Notes under the pieces: generated by a model
The model's database searches: none
What the model saw: the letters and a program-made list of their open reading frames with translations, nothing else
Told to the model about the DNA's origin: nothing
Source: Cyclotella cryptica
Taxonomy: Eukaryota > Bacillariophyta > Thalassiosirophyceae > Thalassiosirales > Thalassiosiraceae
Direction: 5' to 3'
NCBI GenBank assembly: GCA_013187285.1
Contig: JABMIG010000125.1
Span: 305,970-369,969 of the forward strand
DNA length: 64,000 bases
Part shown: piece after piece, positions 20,819 through 32,605 of the stretch
Layout: each line of letters opens with the position of its first letter
How positions within the stretch are numbered: the first letter of the stretch is position 1
Position numbers and translations under genes: made by a program

Positions 20819-23800
20819 ATTGATTTTCAGTTTGGAACTGATGGAGGGGTGGGGGATAATTGTCATATGCCTTCTGACGGCATGACGTTTGGTTTTTCAT
20901 GCGTTTCTTCATATTAATTTACATTCAAAGTTTGCCCATCAAAAGAGAAAGCACGAAGTGGTACTTTTATTTCTGGCTCTATAAATTGTGTTCTTTGTCA
21001 CTGTATGATGTTGATTCATGTGTTCTTACGTCATTGTATTGTGGTTGAGGTGTAAGAACATAAACCGCAACAACAGGCTGAATGGGATGATAAATATAAA
21101 TCTTACACCAAACCGCAGCATTAGTGCAAAGGCAATCCATTGTACCATTCTCTATGAATTCCTTTCTTAATTTGAAAATGTCCAACAGCCCGAACGCGTG
21201 GCCCTTGTTCATTTGCATGAATGGGGAACACTACGTGCTCGACTGGAGAACGTCGTACATATGTCACCAAAATGTCAATATTGCTGAATGATGGATCGAA
21301 GGTTCTGGTTTTGGTCTGGCATGAACAAGTTCATGGCCTTTTCTAATGGTTGTAGTGCTATTGCTGGGTCCTGGAATGCATTTCACAGCGTGACTCCAGG
21401 CCGAGAAAGGTGGGTTCCAAATAAACTCATACTATGCCACTGGTTGTTAGGATATCTCATTCCAATAACTCGCCATCCATATATATTTGTTGCATAAGTG
21501 ATGAAATGGAACTGACACCATTGTACCATCAAGCAACACTGCATTCATGGAAATCTACCTACTTCCATCTTCTAGCAATACAGAATCAACATTCCCAGCC
21601 ACTTTCACAACATGTGATAAATTCCCCATCCATTCATCAAAATAGGGTAAGGCATCCATTCTGACTACACAATGTCCACCCACTGAGGAGTCATAGGGAT
21701 ACACCCCCCTATCTCAGTAGACAATCACCACAGTGGATGAATATGTTGCTGTTGGGGACAGAGACGGAGTGATGGTTTCAATGGGTATCAAAAAGGAGGT
21801 ATTTGAAGAATTGTTGAACATGTAAGGCATTATAGTTGCGCAATTCGGAGGGATTCTCAAACAAAAGTGGCTCATCTCATCCACATACAACGTTTTCCTC
21901 ACCCAAAATACATCACTGAATTGGACCATCTCAACAAGCTAACACTGAGCAGTTTTCTCAACGATTGATACCCATTACTATGGCTCAATGTTTCAAAGCT
22001 GTATAGCCGCCCTCGTGAAGGAGCTGGGGGAATATTGTACAAGTAATTGAGTTTATTGAAATAACGACACACACAAGAAGAGAGGTGGCTCTGAAGGGCC
22101 CAAAGGTGTGCTACATGGTGACACTTGCATAAGGAGGACATCAGTGTGGTCTCATCATGGTACCATATTTCACCATTCACCCAAATGGTCACAATATTTA
22201 ATATGGCTAACGTAAAGTATTGCCATAATTCTTCCACCTCTTAGAATTTTCAAAGTTTCTCTACAATTTTTACACACATCTCAGAACACAAGAATTTCTG
22301 GTAGCAAAAACACTAATACTCCAAATTAGATTTCATGTATCATCATCAATTCTCTAACTGAAATTAAAATAAAACTGAATCTCATATGAAGCTCAAAAAC
22401 AGCATTATTTCATGAAAACAGAATGAAAATATTTGGATTCAAAGTGTGTAAAATACTTAAGGCTGTAAATTGTAAAATATTGAGTTATAGACTCAAAACA
22501 TACCTCGCTTTGTGACCAATATCTCCAAATGCAATAGAAGGAGCATCCCTTGAGCTGGTTGGGGAATAACTAGAAATATGTATGCTGCTATCCACCTATT
22601 TTTTAAACTTGAGCATAAAACAGTTTATGGTGAGACTTTAATTTCATATAAACAAAATTTCCAAACCAAATACAAAGTGACCACCTTCATCTTTAGTGTC
22701 CTCTTCAGGAGATTTCACTCATAATACATCCTTTCTGCTCTTTCTCCTATGGGGTAAATGCAAATTTCATTCATCTTGAAGTATGCTTCACCCACTTTTG
22801 CATCACAATCACTTACCACAGTACGCATGGTGACAGGGGTCTTGTCACACAGTGACTCAGCTACTGACAAGTGATCACAGCTCAAGTGCATGTTGGTTGC
22901 AGTTGATTCATTTTGAAAGTAATCTTTTGGAATGATGTCAATGCTTTTGGAATAATGTCAATGCTTGTTAATGTTTTTGAGTATAAATTGAGCCTGAGAG
23001 TGAGACATTTGGTTAGGTTGCTGGTAGTCTTGCAAATACTTGAGAAGAAAATTCACACATTCTTAGGTTGATAGCTGTTCATCTTTTTCACTGTTCACCT
23101 GCATCTCTTGATGGCAGTGTCATGGTTGATAAAAGATAAGATCTTTATCATCAGACAAAAATGTTGGGGACTGAATAACCAAAGCTTTTGGAGGCTTCAT
23201 CAGAGTACAATGTGCATCTGATGGGTTGATGACAAAAACAAACAGCAGAATGTAAGCGTACAAGAAGGGCAGTTATACTTGATGGCCTATCTCATTTTCT
23301 CAAGACCAGGAAGTGAAGTATATTGAGAACTGACTGCTTTGCACTTGCTAGATTTTGAATAGTTTGGTAAAGACCACCAATGCGACACATGTACACCTTG
23401 GAGGTACACTTCAGGCAACTGACGTGTCATGTGCCACCTTTTCTACATTCTACTCTGGACAGCACTTTCTTGGCAGATTCTTGCAACTGTCTCTTGAGAA
23501 TAGCATAAACAAACTGGTGACCCCATTGTTTAACATAAATCAAAAGTTCTACTACTCAGATTGAATGCCACCTGATCAGAATCAACTCCAGCAAATGGCA
23601 GGTCATGAGTGGAGGTCGTACTTTTAGGGTTTCATGAAGACAATTAAGGACTTAGTAATACAAATTGTGATGTAGATTGCTTTAATTTATGTTCTGCAAT
23701 AGTTAAGAGAAAGATAAACAATGTTATGGATTGACATTTTATATATAGAAAAAGAAAAAATGTATCTCACCTCCTATTTGAAGTGCAAAGTTTGTCTAAT

Positions 23801-24769
23801 GACACCACACACAAAAGTTGTCAAACAGGCTCTTGCTATGTCGGTCATGATTGTGTAATGACAGTGGATCACATGAAAGGATGACGAGGATGAGACACTT
23901 TGTGCACTGCCCACAATGGTAGTTGTATTTGGTTTCCAAGGTAAAATGATGTGAGATGAGCTTGTGTGATGGATTGCATCATGCAATGGCTGTTATCATG
24001 AGCGACTGCTTTTGATCTCGTGTGATTGATGACAACTTCATACCATGGCTTTCAATGGCTGTCAAACTCTTTTGCAGGTATGACATAGCATACAAGCAGC
24101 AAAAGAAGAGCACCTTTTGTGATGGTTGGGGCATTGCAGAATGGCTGCCAATCTTATGTGATGGATGGCCACTTCGTACAAGAATGGTGATGACTTGAAC
24201 TCGTTTGCAAAAAACTCGGTGGCAATTAAGGAAAACAGTGGGTGGCATCTTATGCAATGGCTGCTGCACTTGTGCGATGGCTGATCACTCATACAAAGTT
24301 GGCGCTGGCAGTTGCCGGGAGAGCGACAACTTAGCACTATTCTGAAGCACCAAGCACAATGACTTTCAACCTTGTGGAATGGCTGTTGATCTCACCCAAC
24401 AAAATGGCTCATAGAAATGGGGATCGAGGATGATTCATCTGTTAGGTTTGGATCTGAAGGAGTTTCATCCTAGAAACTTGTGACATTCTGGCCATGCCAG
24501 ACATTGGGATCTCCCTTGGAGTCCCAATTGTCGCACGAAAGGGTGTCTCTAGTGATGTGTTGCGGCACCAAGGGCAGAGGGGAGGCCACGATCGCGCCCT
24601 CAATCCCGCCCTGGATCCCGCCCGAGGATCATCGACAACAGTGGAAGCTAGTGGAAGACCGGGAAGACACCTGGAAGACACTGTAAAGCTTCCGCCTCTA
24701 CAGCCAACGAGGCGTTCATCTCGATCAGTCCAAACACAAAGATTTGTCTGTCTCTATCTCCTCTCCGCC
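20819..24769. other. 3.9 kb without a supported gene
   Basis: AT-rich, with only short frames lacking domains. Small signs of duplication: ATGTCAATGCTTTTGGAATA-type direct repeat near 22935-22965, and a loose repeat of CAATGGCTG phrases between 23950 and 24410 that may be a decayed tandem array. From about 24490 the DNA becomes GC-richer and is probably the promoter and leader of the dipeptidase gene. Confidence 0.5.
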
Positions 24770-26666
24770 ATGTCCTCCTCCTACACTGACTCGTTCGCCG
24801 CCCCCTTCTTCGCCCATGTGGACGCCTCCACCGCTCAATACATAAGCGAACTCGGCGAGGCGGTGTCCATCCCATCGGTCTCGTCCGACCTCCCTAATCA
24901 TCTCCAAGACATCATCCGCATGATGGAATGGACCAAGGCCTACATCGAACGACTCGGAGGAGAATGCTCGCTGCTTCCAAACCCCGTCAAGGTGGACGAC
25001 GAGGGGAACGAACTGCCCCCCATTTTACTGGCCGCATTCCACGCCGACGAGTCGCCGGAAACGAAAAAGACGGTCTGCTGCTACGCCCATTTGGATGTAC
25101 AGCCAGCCTCTAAGGAGGATGGATGGGATTCCGATCCGTTCGTGCTGACTGAAAAAGATGACAAGCTGTACGGTCGAGGAGCCACAGATGACAAGGGACC
25201 GGCATTGTCATGGCTCTGGGCCATTCAGGCTCATAGAAAACTGCAGGTCGGGCTTCCTGTCAATGTCAAACTCATGTTTGAGGGGATGGAAGAGAGTGGA
25301 TCTGTGGGCATGTTTGAGGCGATTCGAATGTTGAGTAAGGAGGGGGAGTTTTTGAGTGACGTTGATTTCTTTTGCATCAGTGATAAGTGAGTGGTGTCGT
25401 TATGTTGCCACTTCCTGGCAGGGCCAAATCTCACACTAGATTTGTCGTGACATGCATGCAGCTATTGGATAGGACAGACAAAACCTTGTCTTACCTATGG
25501 TTTACGAGGAATGGCAGCTTTTAGTGTCTCTGTCCAATGCTGTGAGCAAGATCTTCATAGTGGTGTCATGGGAGGGTCCGTTCACGAGGTAGGTTAGCTG
25601 CTTTTGTGAGAGAAATCCTAGATTCGAATGCAATCGGTGTGAAATCAACTGTTGTCATTCCTTTGATCGTGTATCATCATTCTAGGCCATGACTGATATG
25701 GTTCATCTCATGAGTTCATTGGTAGATTCATCGGGGAAGATCCTCGTACCTGGAATCATGGATGACGTCTTGCCCGTCACACCGGAGGAGAGTGCACTCT
25801 ATGATACAATTGAGTTTGATTGTGAGGAGTATAAGAAGGATAATAAGGTCAAAACTGTGTCGGATAAATTGGTTCATGATAATAAAAAAGATTTGTTGAT
25901 GGCAAGGTGGAGGTATCCCTCATTGAGTTTGCATGGTATTGAAGGGGCGTTTTCTGGGGCTGGAACAAAGACCGTCATGTGAGGTCCTTTCTTTATGTTG
26001 GTATGTACGTTTTCATTATCAAATCTTTTGCTCATCCTCTTTTTCGCGTCACAATATGCAGTCCTGCCAAAGTGATTGGCAAGTTTTCTATTCGTCTAGT
26101 TCCCGACCAAAATCCAGCCACCATAGAAAAACTTGTAACGCAACACCTCAACACCAAATTCGCATCTCTCAACTCTCCAAATAAAATGGAAGTTAAACTA
26201 CAGCACGGAGCACGAGCATGGCTCAGTGATCCGAAACATCCCAACTTTGAAGCAGCTGCGCGTGCCACGGAAAAGGTGTACGGATTATTGCCGGACTACA
26301 CCCGAGAGGGGGGTTCAATTCCAATAACGTCAGCTTTTGAGGAGGCGACTAAGATGAATGTCTGTCTTCTGCCTGTGGGTGCTTGTGACGATATGGCCCA
26401 TAGCCAGAACGAAAAGTACAACAAAAGAAACCTTGTTAATGGAATCAAGGTCAGGTAGCACTGCTTGTTTTCAACATGTTCTATGTTTTTTTCTGAGTCA
26501 ATTCTTTTTTGTCTACGTCGTAAAGGTACTCGGCATCTACCTCCATGAATTGGCCAAGCTGACAGGTCCGAAACCATCTGCATGTCGCTGCGCTGAATTA
26601 ACAGACGAAGAACTCATGGAGCCTGGAGCATTCATGCGGGGATTCAAGTGTAAATGCATCATGTAG
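24770..26666 (+). CDS. CNDP2: cytosolic non-specific dipeptidase, M20 family (CNDP-like)
   Basis: Five exons: 24770-25386, 25462-25588, 25686-25978, 26062-26449, 26526-26666; all introns GT-AG, 75-97 bases, frames consistent; 521 residues. It is a di-zinc peptidase that cleaves dipeptides in the cytosol. Visible motifs: metal-binding AHLDVQPA (H107, D109), [10 protein letters not shown] (bridging Asp near 140), catalytic EGMEESGS (E174/E175), [17 protein letters not shown] across the first intron, [20 protein letters not shown] across the second, and the late metal-ligand His in MAHSQNEK. Length fits the family. I chose the ATG at 24770 because similarity begins there; the frame is open for 92 codons upstream, so a longer N-terminus cannot be excluded. 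Confidence 0.92.
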
Positions 26667-27017
26667 AGAAGACTCAACGACTAATTGGTTTGATCGAAAT
26701 CAAGTTACATTACACAATGGCAGTGAGCAGCAACAATCATTATAGATACAAGGTTTCACAGGATATTGTTTGTGATGCCTTAAGGCGATGGGAACGTGCA
26801 TTTTGACTTATTCAGGAAACAGCAGTCCACGGAGGGTGCTCTTCAACCGTAGTGAATATGTTACAGTAAAACTAGATAACCACATGAATTATTCCAATGC
26901 AGAGATAGACAAGGTCAATTCAGACGATTGATCACTTTATCTCAATTTTATCAGCCTCGCTATATGTTAAAGTCTAAAATGCATACCAAACACTACGCGA
27001 TCCTTCAGAACAGAACA
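26667..27017. other. convergent 3' ends, no gene
   Basis: 350 AT-rich bases between the stop codons of the dipeptidase and CDC37 genes, presumably both 3' untranslated regions. Confidence 0.5.
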
Positions 27018-28481
27018 TCAGGCATTCCATAAACCGGAGTCCACACATCTTTTCATGTGATACTCAGCCTCTTCCGGCGGCATGGCCATGAGCGCGGCCT
27101 GCAACTTCTCCTTCTCTCTTGATTCAAACGCCTCTTGCATTGAAACTGGCAAACTCTCAAACACTTCCAGTGGGTCGAGTCCACCCGGTCCCAAACGTTC
27201 TTCACGGGGGATAGTGGAAACATCCACAGCGTCTTCTCCTGCGGCGCCTCGCTCTCTCGCTTCACGTGCGCGCTCTTCTTCTATTTCCTTTCGTTTTTCA
27301 ACCGCCCGAACTTCAATTCTTTTCACAAACTGGTTTACACCCTCCATGAAACCATCGTACAACTCTTTGTTGTCGAGTCGTTGAAAGAAGGGCACGATTA
27401 CATTGCCAGGGTGACGTTGCAAACTCCTAGCCAATTCGGCTATGTTGCTGATAATCTGACTCTGCCTAGCAACTAATTTCATCTTTTCATGAAAACCATT
27501 CATCTCATCTTCTAAACTGGCCAGGAGGAGGTAGTTGGATGCATTTTCTTGCAGGAGGATGTTACCATTCTGCAGCAGGAAATCTTTAGATCTATCCAAG
27601 CTTTCTATTGCCATAAACTTCTCCACAACATCGGCGTATTTCTGCGTGAATTCATGATAAGAAAGCATAGAAACACTGACAGAGCTGAGAGGGCTATCCG
27701 GCTGGGGTTGAGGATTTGGTTCTGCGCCATCTTCGAAATCAACAGGAGGAGCTGTAGACTTCTTTTCGTCGGTAAGTTTGGCTTTGACAATTTTGTCCTT
27801 AGTAGTCGAATCCGAAGCAACTGGTTTGACTGCCTCCTTTTCGATTTCAACTTTGGAGACATCTGGCGCGTCAGACGGAAGTACAAATCCGGAACTGGTA
27901 AACTTAGTCTCCCCCACATTCTTATTCACAATTGTCCGCTCCTCCACGACACGGCACATATTATCTACGTTCCACTTTTTATTCTTCTCGTATTGGTCAA
28001 GCTTGGCTTGATTTTCGGCATTGGCCTTTTGGAGTGCGAGCAGTTCAGCTTTAAGTCCATCGATATCTTCTAGGTCGTCGTCACTGTCTTCGTCATCCCC
28101 CGCAGAGGAGGAGGACTTCGCCAAGATTTTGTTTATTTCTTTGATTCGCAAGTTTGCTTTGGCCATCTGTGAGATGACACATGGGTTTTCGATTAGTGGG
28201 GGAATTCGACAGCGAAATCACGCACATGCAAATCGAGTAAGATTAAAAAATTCATTCATCTACCCACGAGACGCGGTCTGCACATCTACCACCACGCACA
28301 ATGCCCCACTCACCTCCTCACAGATCTTCTTCTTGTCCTTCTCTTCCCGCTCCTCCCTCTCGACGCGACTGCGGTGCTTCATTCGAAACCAAGACTCGCG
28401 ATCGATGTTGGGATGGACGTCATCTTCGTCGTCGGACAGTTCGATGTTGTCCCATTTGGAGTAATCGAATGGCTTGCTCAT
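27018..28481 (-). CDS. CDC37: CDC37 Hsp90 co-chaperone
   Basis: Two exons on the minus strand, 28481-28314 and 28166-27018, intron 147 bases (GTGAGT...CACAG); 438 residues. The N-terminus FDYSKWDNIELSDDEDDVHP is the hallmark of CDC37: the Ser in SDDED is the CK2 site needed for kinase clients. KWNVDNMCRVVEERTIVNK around residues 120-140 is also conserved. A middle domain (YHEFTQKYADVVEKFMAI onward) is the Hsp90-binding part; C-terminal helices follow. Acidic and Lys-rich stretches between them are probably flexible. CDC37 loads protein kinases onto Hsp90 in the cytosol. Length is close to animal and fungal forms. Confidence 0.93.
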
Positions 28482-28687
28482 GGTTTGGGTGCTCGTTTCG
28501 TTGGTGCGGTTGGGGACAAGCGAACTGCTATCGTATGGTCGATGAGAGGGCGAGGAGAATCTCCTCGAGGATCGATGCGGGATGGCTCGGAGACGGTAAC
28601 GTATGGTACATACAGGAAAATCGTAAAAAATAAACTACATACATGACCCTTTCTACCTCTTTACTAAGGATTCTATAATAATTAGAG

Positions 28688-29420
28688 AGGGGTTGTCAAA
28701 CAATTGTCTATGATCATGATCATGATCATGACAAAAATGGTTGACTCCCGCTATTTTGGTGACGCGGAATACTAATCTGTGTATGTTGAGCTGATGTCAT
28801 TATAATGTTTTTGCTTTACACCTTCTCGCGCATTTTTACTTTTCTGTTGGGGAGAAAAGTCCTTCTAAATCCATAATTTGACGTAATGATGTCACATCAA
28901 TTTTTTTCAGAATGATCATGTTCAAGATGAAAAATGGTCATGATCATAATCATTACCTTAACTTTTTTATTTCTCGAAACCCTTTACGTGATCCCCTCTC
29001 CACACTACCCGTCAGCGCCCTTCATCGCGCGATCTTATCCGTTCAAAGCACGCAACTTCTCATCCCAATCATTTTTAGTAACACAGAATCCGTATGTCTC
29101 AGTACAGCCCAACACATCACGTACCACCTTTCACTGTCCACTTCCGGTCAGATTTGCATAGCGACACTACAAAATCCCATCGTGTGAGATGAAGGATCAT
29201 AAAAAAACGATCAATCAAAAAGGTAACAAGTCCATAATGGAGTTGCGCTGGGGGTGGTCAAACTTTTTCACATGATGAGTTTGTTAGCTGATTTTAGCAG
29301 GAAATTGGTGACAATGTGTGTTAAGTAATACTATGCCACTAAATCGTCGAAATAGTGAGATAAGGCATTTCTTTAACGATATGAATGATCATGATCATAG
29401 AAAAAAGATTGACAACCCCT
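28688..29420. mobile_element. 733-base inverted-repeat element (MITE-like)
   Basis: The ends are inverted repeats: AGGGGTTGTCAAACAATT at 28688 and the inverse of AGGGGTTGTCAATCTTTT ending at 29420, each followed inward by TCTATGATCATGATCAT. A third TCATGATCAT cluster lies at about 28910-28950. No transposase frame. It sits about 200 bases upstream of CDC37. The superfamily is not clear and I see no convincing target-site duplication. Confidence 0.65.
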
Positions 29421-29479
29421 ACTGCTATTGTGAATGTTACAAAATCTATTGGAATTGCAGTAGCAGCCACTCCAAATTT

Positions 29480-29660
29480 TTTTGTAGTGATCTAGATAGA
29501 ATGCAATTAGTCGAAACAGAAGAAGTCGTAGTTTAAAAATAAAGTGGCTTGTCTCACTTTTACCTTGGTTGCAAATGGGAGTTAGCGAGCTAGACAGAAT
29601 ACAATTTGTGGAAACAGAGGAAATTGTAGTTTAAAAATAAAGTGGCTCGTTTATGCTTTT
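29480..29660. repeat. 99-base direct repeat, two copies
   Basis: TAGATAGAATGCAATT... GTAGTTTAAAAATAAAGTGG recurs 99 bases later with few changes (GTAGTTT at 29527 and 29626). Adjacent to the dispersed repeat at 29725. Confidence 0.75.
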
Positions 29661-29724
29661 GGTTGCAATTGTGTGTGTGCACACGTATGTGATTGTGCTA
29701 ACCCAAAAATTGACAGAATGTCTC

Positions 29725-29830
29725 AATGAAGGAGAAAGAGGAGAAGAAGAAAAGGGGCTCAGTTTCCAATACAACTAAGATTTTAAAAATTCTCGATCGG
29801 GAAATCTCATCCAGTGCAGATGAAAAAGCG
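29725..29830 (+). repeat. dispersed repeat copy with GA-rich tract
   Basis: AGGAGAAGAAGAAAAGGGGC followed by TCAGTTTCCAATACAACTAA, the same arrangement as at 14755-14885. A 60-codon frame runs through it, but as it is shared with non-coding copies it is not called a gene. Confidence 0.75.
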
Positions 29831-30059
29831 GTCAAGTTGCGGGCAGAGAAGATCCAGTCAAAGCAGCTGAATATGCAAGCAAGTCCCCCTCTTAAAAAAC
29901 CAAATTAGCACTTTTTAGCTGATCCCCTGTGGATCATGGTGTTACTTTATGGTTCATGCCATAATTTAATTGCAACAATAAAAGCTGTTAGAAGAAAGAC
30001 TGAATTCAGTAAATTCAATGAATTCAGCTAGGGTGACACTAGCCCCAATAAATAAATAT

Positions 30060-30550
30060 TTTTTTCTGTTTGACATACCCAGATAATCATAATGTTTGAA
30101 TATTGAATACTTATCAAATTTTGTGCTATTTCTAAAATGGATGGGTTTGGGCGTGCTGCTTGAGATTTTTAGTCTTTGTTGTATTGGAAACTGAGCTGCA
30201 TTTCTCCTTATCTGCTGAGACATTTTTTTCATCTTTACCTTGAAACATAACTTACTGTAAATAAATAATTTTTCCGTTTGAACAGAGCTCCTTGAAATTT
30301 AATGTTGCTTCATAATTTTGTTATGTTCCACAAACTTGAGCAGTGACAGTGCCAACTAACCAAGCTTTGACACAATTTCCTTTGCAGTTTTCATATGTAT
30401 CTTAACTACAGTACAGGTGCCACTCTAGTCCAGGACTATAGGGATATCAATTTTTATTTCTAAACTTCATGACTTCCTCCGTTACAATGACTTTTCTTCT
30501 GTCTTACTTGCTGCAAAAAATCTTGCAGTGGCTGCTAGTAATTTACTACA
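30060..30550. repeat. long dispersed repeat, copy 1
   Basis: Shares, in the same order and direction, several phrases with 40060-40550: an inverted CTCAGTTTCC-type phrase (about 30190), AAATAAATAATTTTTC and TGTTTGA (about 30255), ACTTCATGACTTC (about 30465) and AAAATCTTGCAGTGGCTGCT (about 30519). The match is patchy, so the copies are old. No coding frame in common, so perhaps a non-autonomous or decayed element. Confidence 0.7.
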
Positions 30551-31628
30551 CCCATTTTATGCAAGCAAATAGAATAATCCTTGATCATTGTCACCAATGT
30601 TAAATGGATATGATGCTCAGAACTCTCTTATCCAATATTGAAATACATGTTGCAGAGGACACCTGACATGCAGTCTATGGCTGTATGACCTCAAGATTAG
30701 TTTTTATAAATTTTGGACCCTGTCCTTTGAAATATTGAGCAGCAGCATTTTTGTGTTCCAGATGGAAATTATTTTGAGTTGCTGAGGAAGGTACATTGTG
30801 AGGTTTAAGTCACCATCATTTCCTGTAGTCATCTGTTGCATTTTGTAGCATAGGAACTGCAGTCTTTGTCTTGCACACATATCTTGTGTATCACCAATTG
30901 AATGTAGCTCAGAGCTTTGCTCGTTTCCAAATATATTTTTTGAATCTGGAATGTTTCTTCATTCTAAATGAACAACATCTTGTAACAAGGGTACCAGCAA
31001 TTCACACCGATATAATGCTGGAATTTTACTAGATATGATCAACTTTTTCAGGTGAGAGTTGTCAAAAAGGTTAGCCACATTGTTGCAGTAAGTTTAGAAT
31101 GATGGCTTCTTTCAAGTTTCTTGTCACAACTAACCGACAAAAGCAAAAATAGAGCTATTGACCATGACTCTAACATCATTGGTAGTTGATTTACATGACT
31201 TGCCATCCTTAGGTGATTGAAAAGGTCTCTGCTTCATTCATCCAGCTTTGTTGCTGATTTCTAAGAGCTGGGAGATAGCAGAACTGGCTCTCAGTGCAAA
31301 TGGATCTTGAAAGGGATGTTTTTAAGGCCACACTCACACTAACTTGGTGATTGTGGCTGTACCATAAGCATATGATTTCATGAGAGGGATTATGTACACT
31401 TCTTATATAAAAGAAAGACAGTATGTTGCAATTTGTTAACCGTTGGTGCTTCAGTTACACTGCAATGAGGTTGTTGTCTCCAATGCAAGTTACGGAACAG
31501 TTAATATTTTTGCACTCGAGATGATCCAAGGTGGATAGTTTGTCTATATCACTTACGGACCATGCCAAAATGTGTTCTTGAAAAATGTCTTTGCATAGAC
31601 TTGTAATAAAAAATCAATTAACCTAAAG

Positions 31629-31698
31629 ACCTGAAAGCCAATTGAAACACATTTTATTATGAGGTCTTAATAAAATGTGTTTCAATTGGCTTTCAGGT
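31629..31698. repeat. near-perfect 31-base-stem palindrome
   Basis: Left arm 31629-31659 (starting ACCTGAAAGCCAATTGAAAC) and right arm 31668-31698 are exact inverse copies around an 8-base spacer. Such a perfect stem in otherwise drifting DNA must be recent or maintained. It could form a cruciform or, if transcribed, a hairpin RNA of small-RNA-precursor size. Confidence 0.9.
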
Positions 31699-32557
31699 TT
31701 TTACACAGCTATAGATAATGCAACTGAAACATGTCAAAGTAGATTGTTCATAGATGAGCACAAGATGTCTGTCACTTTTTTCCTTTGTTGCCCATACTGC
31801 AACAACATCTTCCTAGCACAAATACAAAAATGCGTAAAACAACTTTAGAGTGAATATCACTGTTTTGGTGATATCATAGAACTTACAATCCATCAACAAC
31901 ATCCTGACCTGACATCATTATCAGAACCTGATTATATGTCTTCCATTGCCCTCTTAGATCAATCAAAACCATATTCAGAAGAACAAAGCCACAGGTGTTG
32001 ATGCCACTGTTACTATTATCAATAAAAAGAAAGAAAACTACTTTACCAAATGATCATGTATACATTCTGCCATCTAATATACCCAAGAATCAGTTGAAAG
32101 GCAATGATTATTACCTTATAAGTATGTCCTTGTACCATTGCAAAGAATTTATAAATTTGCAATGCATTCATGCCTATCTACAGTCTACATTGTACTCTTC
32201 TTCATGGTCATCATTACGCCTAGATAGTCTTCTATGCAAACCTACTCTATGGCACCTAGTTCACCCTTTGATGATTCCCACCAATACAATCATTCCAATT
32301 ATCAAATGTTCTTGAATATTAGTGGCCAGTTCAATAATGATTCTGTCTCTGTAGCCAAAATTCTATTAGCCTTATTTTGAAATCCTGTGTTGAGTGTTGA
32401 GTATTGACCTTAAACTGATACAACTTCTGGTATGATTTCATCCAACATTGTTTTATCCTATTTCCTTTCTTGTCTCCGCTTCCTGCTTCAAATCACAGTC
32501 CATGTCACTATCATTACCTAAAATCCTGTGGTATGCTCAGATGTCACTCGAACAAAT

Positions 32558-32605
32558 TTCTCTTGTTCTCTTGTTCTCTTGTTCTCTTGTTCTCTCTTCT
32601 CTCTT
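32558..32605. repeat. 8-base microsatellite (TTGTTCTC)n
   Basis: Four to five copies of TTGTTCTC, then CTCTTCTCTC. Pyrimidine-rich; no gene nearby. Confidence 0.85.

Noticed and set aside
24494-24769. 92-codon upstream extension of the dipeptidase
   Set aside because: In frame but without family similarity or a clear presequence; the ATG at 24770 matches the start of similarity. Kept as an open alternative.
29726-29908. 60-codon Lys/Glu-rich frame
   Set aside because: It lies in a dispersed repeat whose other copies (14755, 40060) do not keep the frame.
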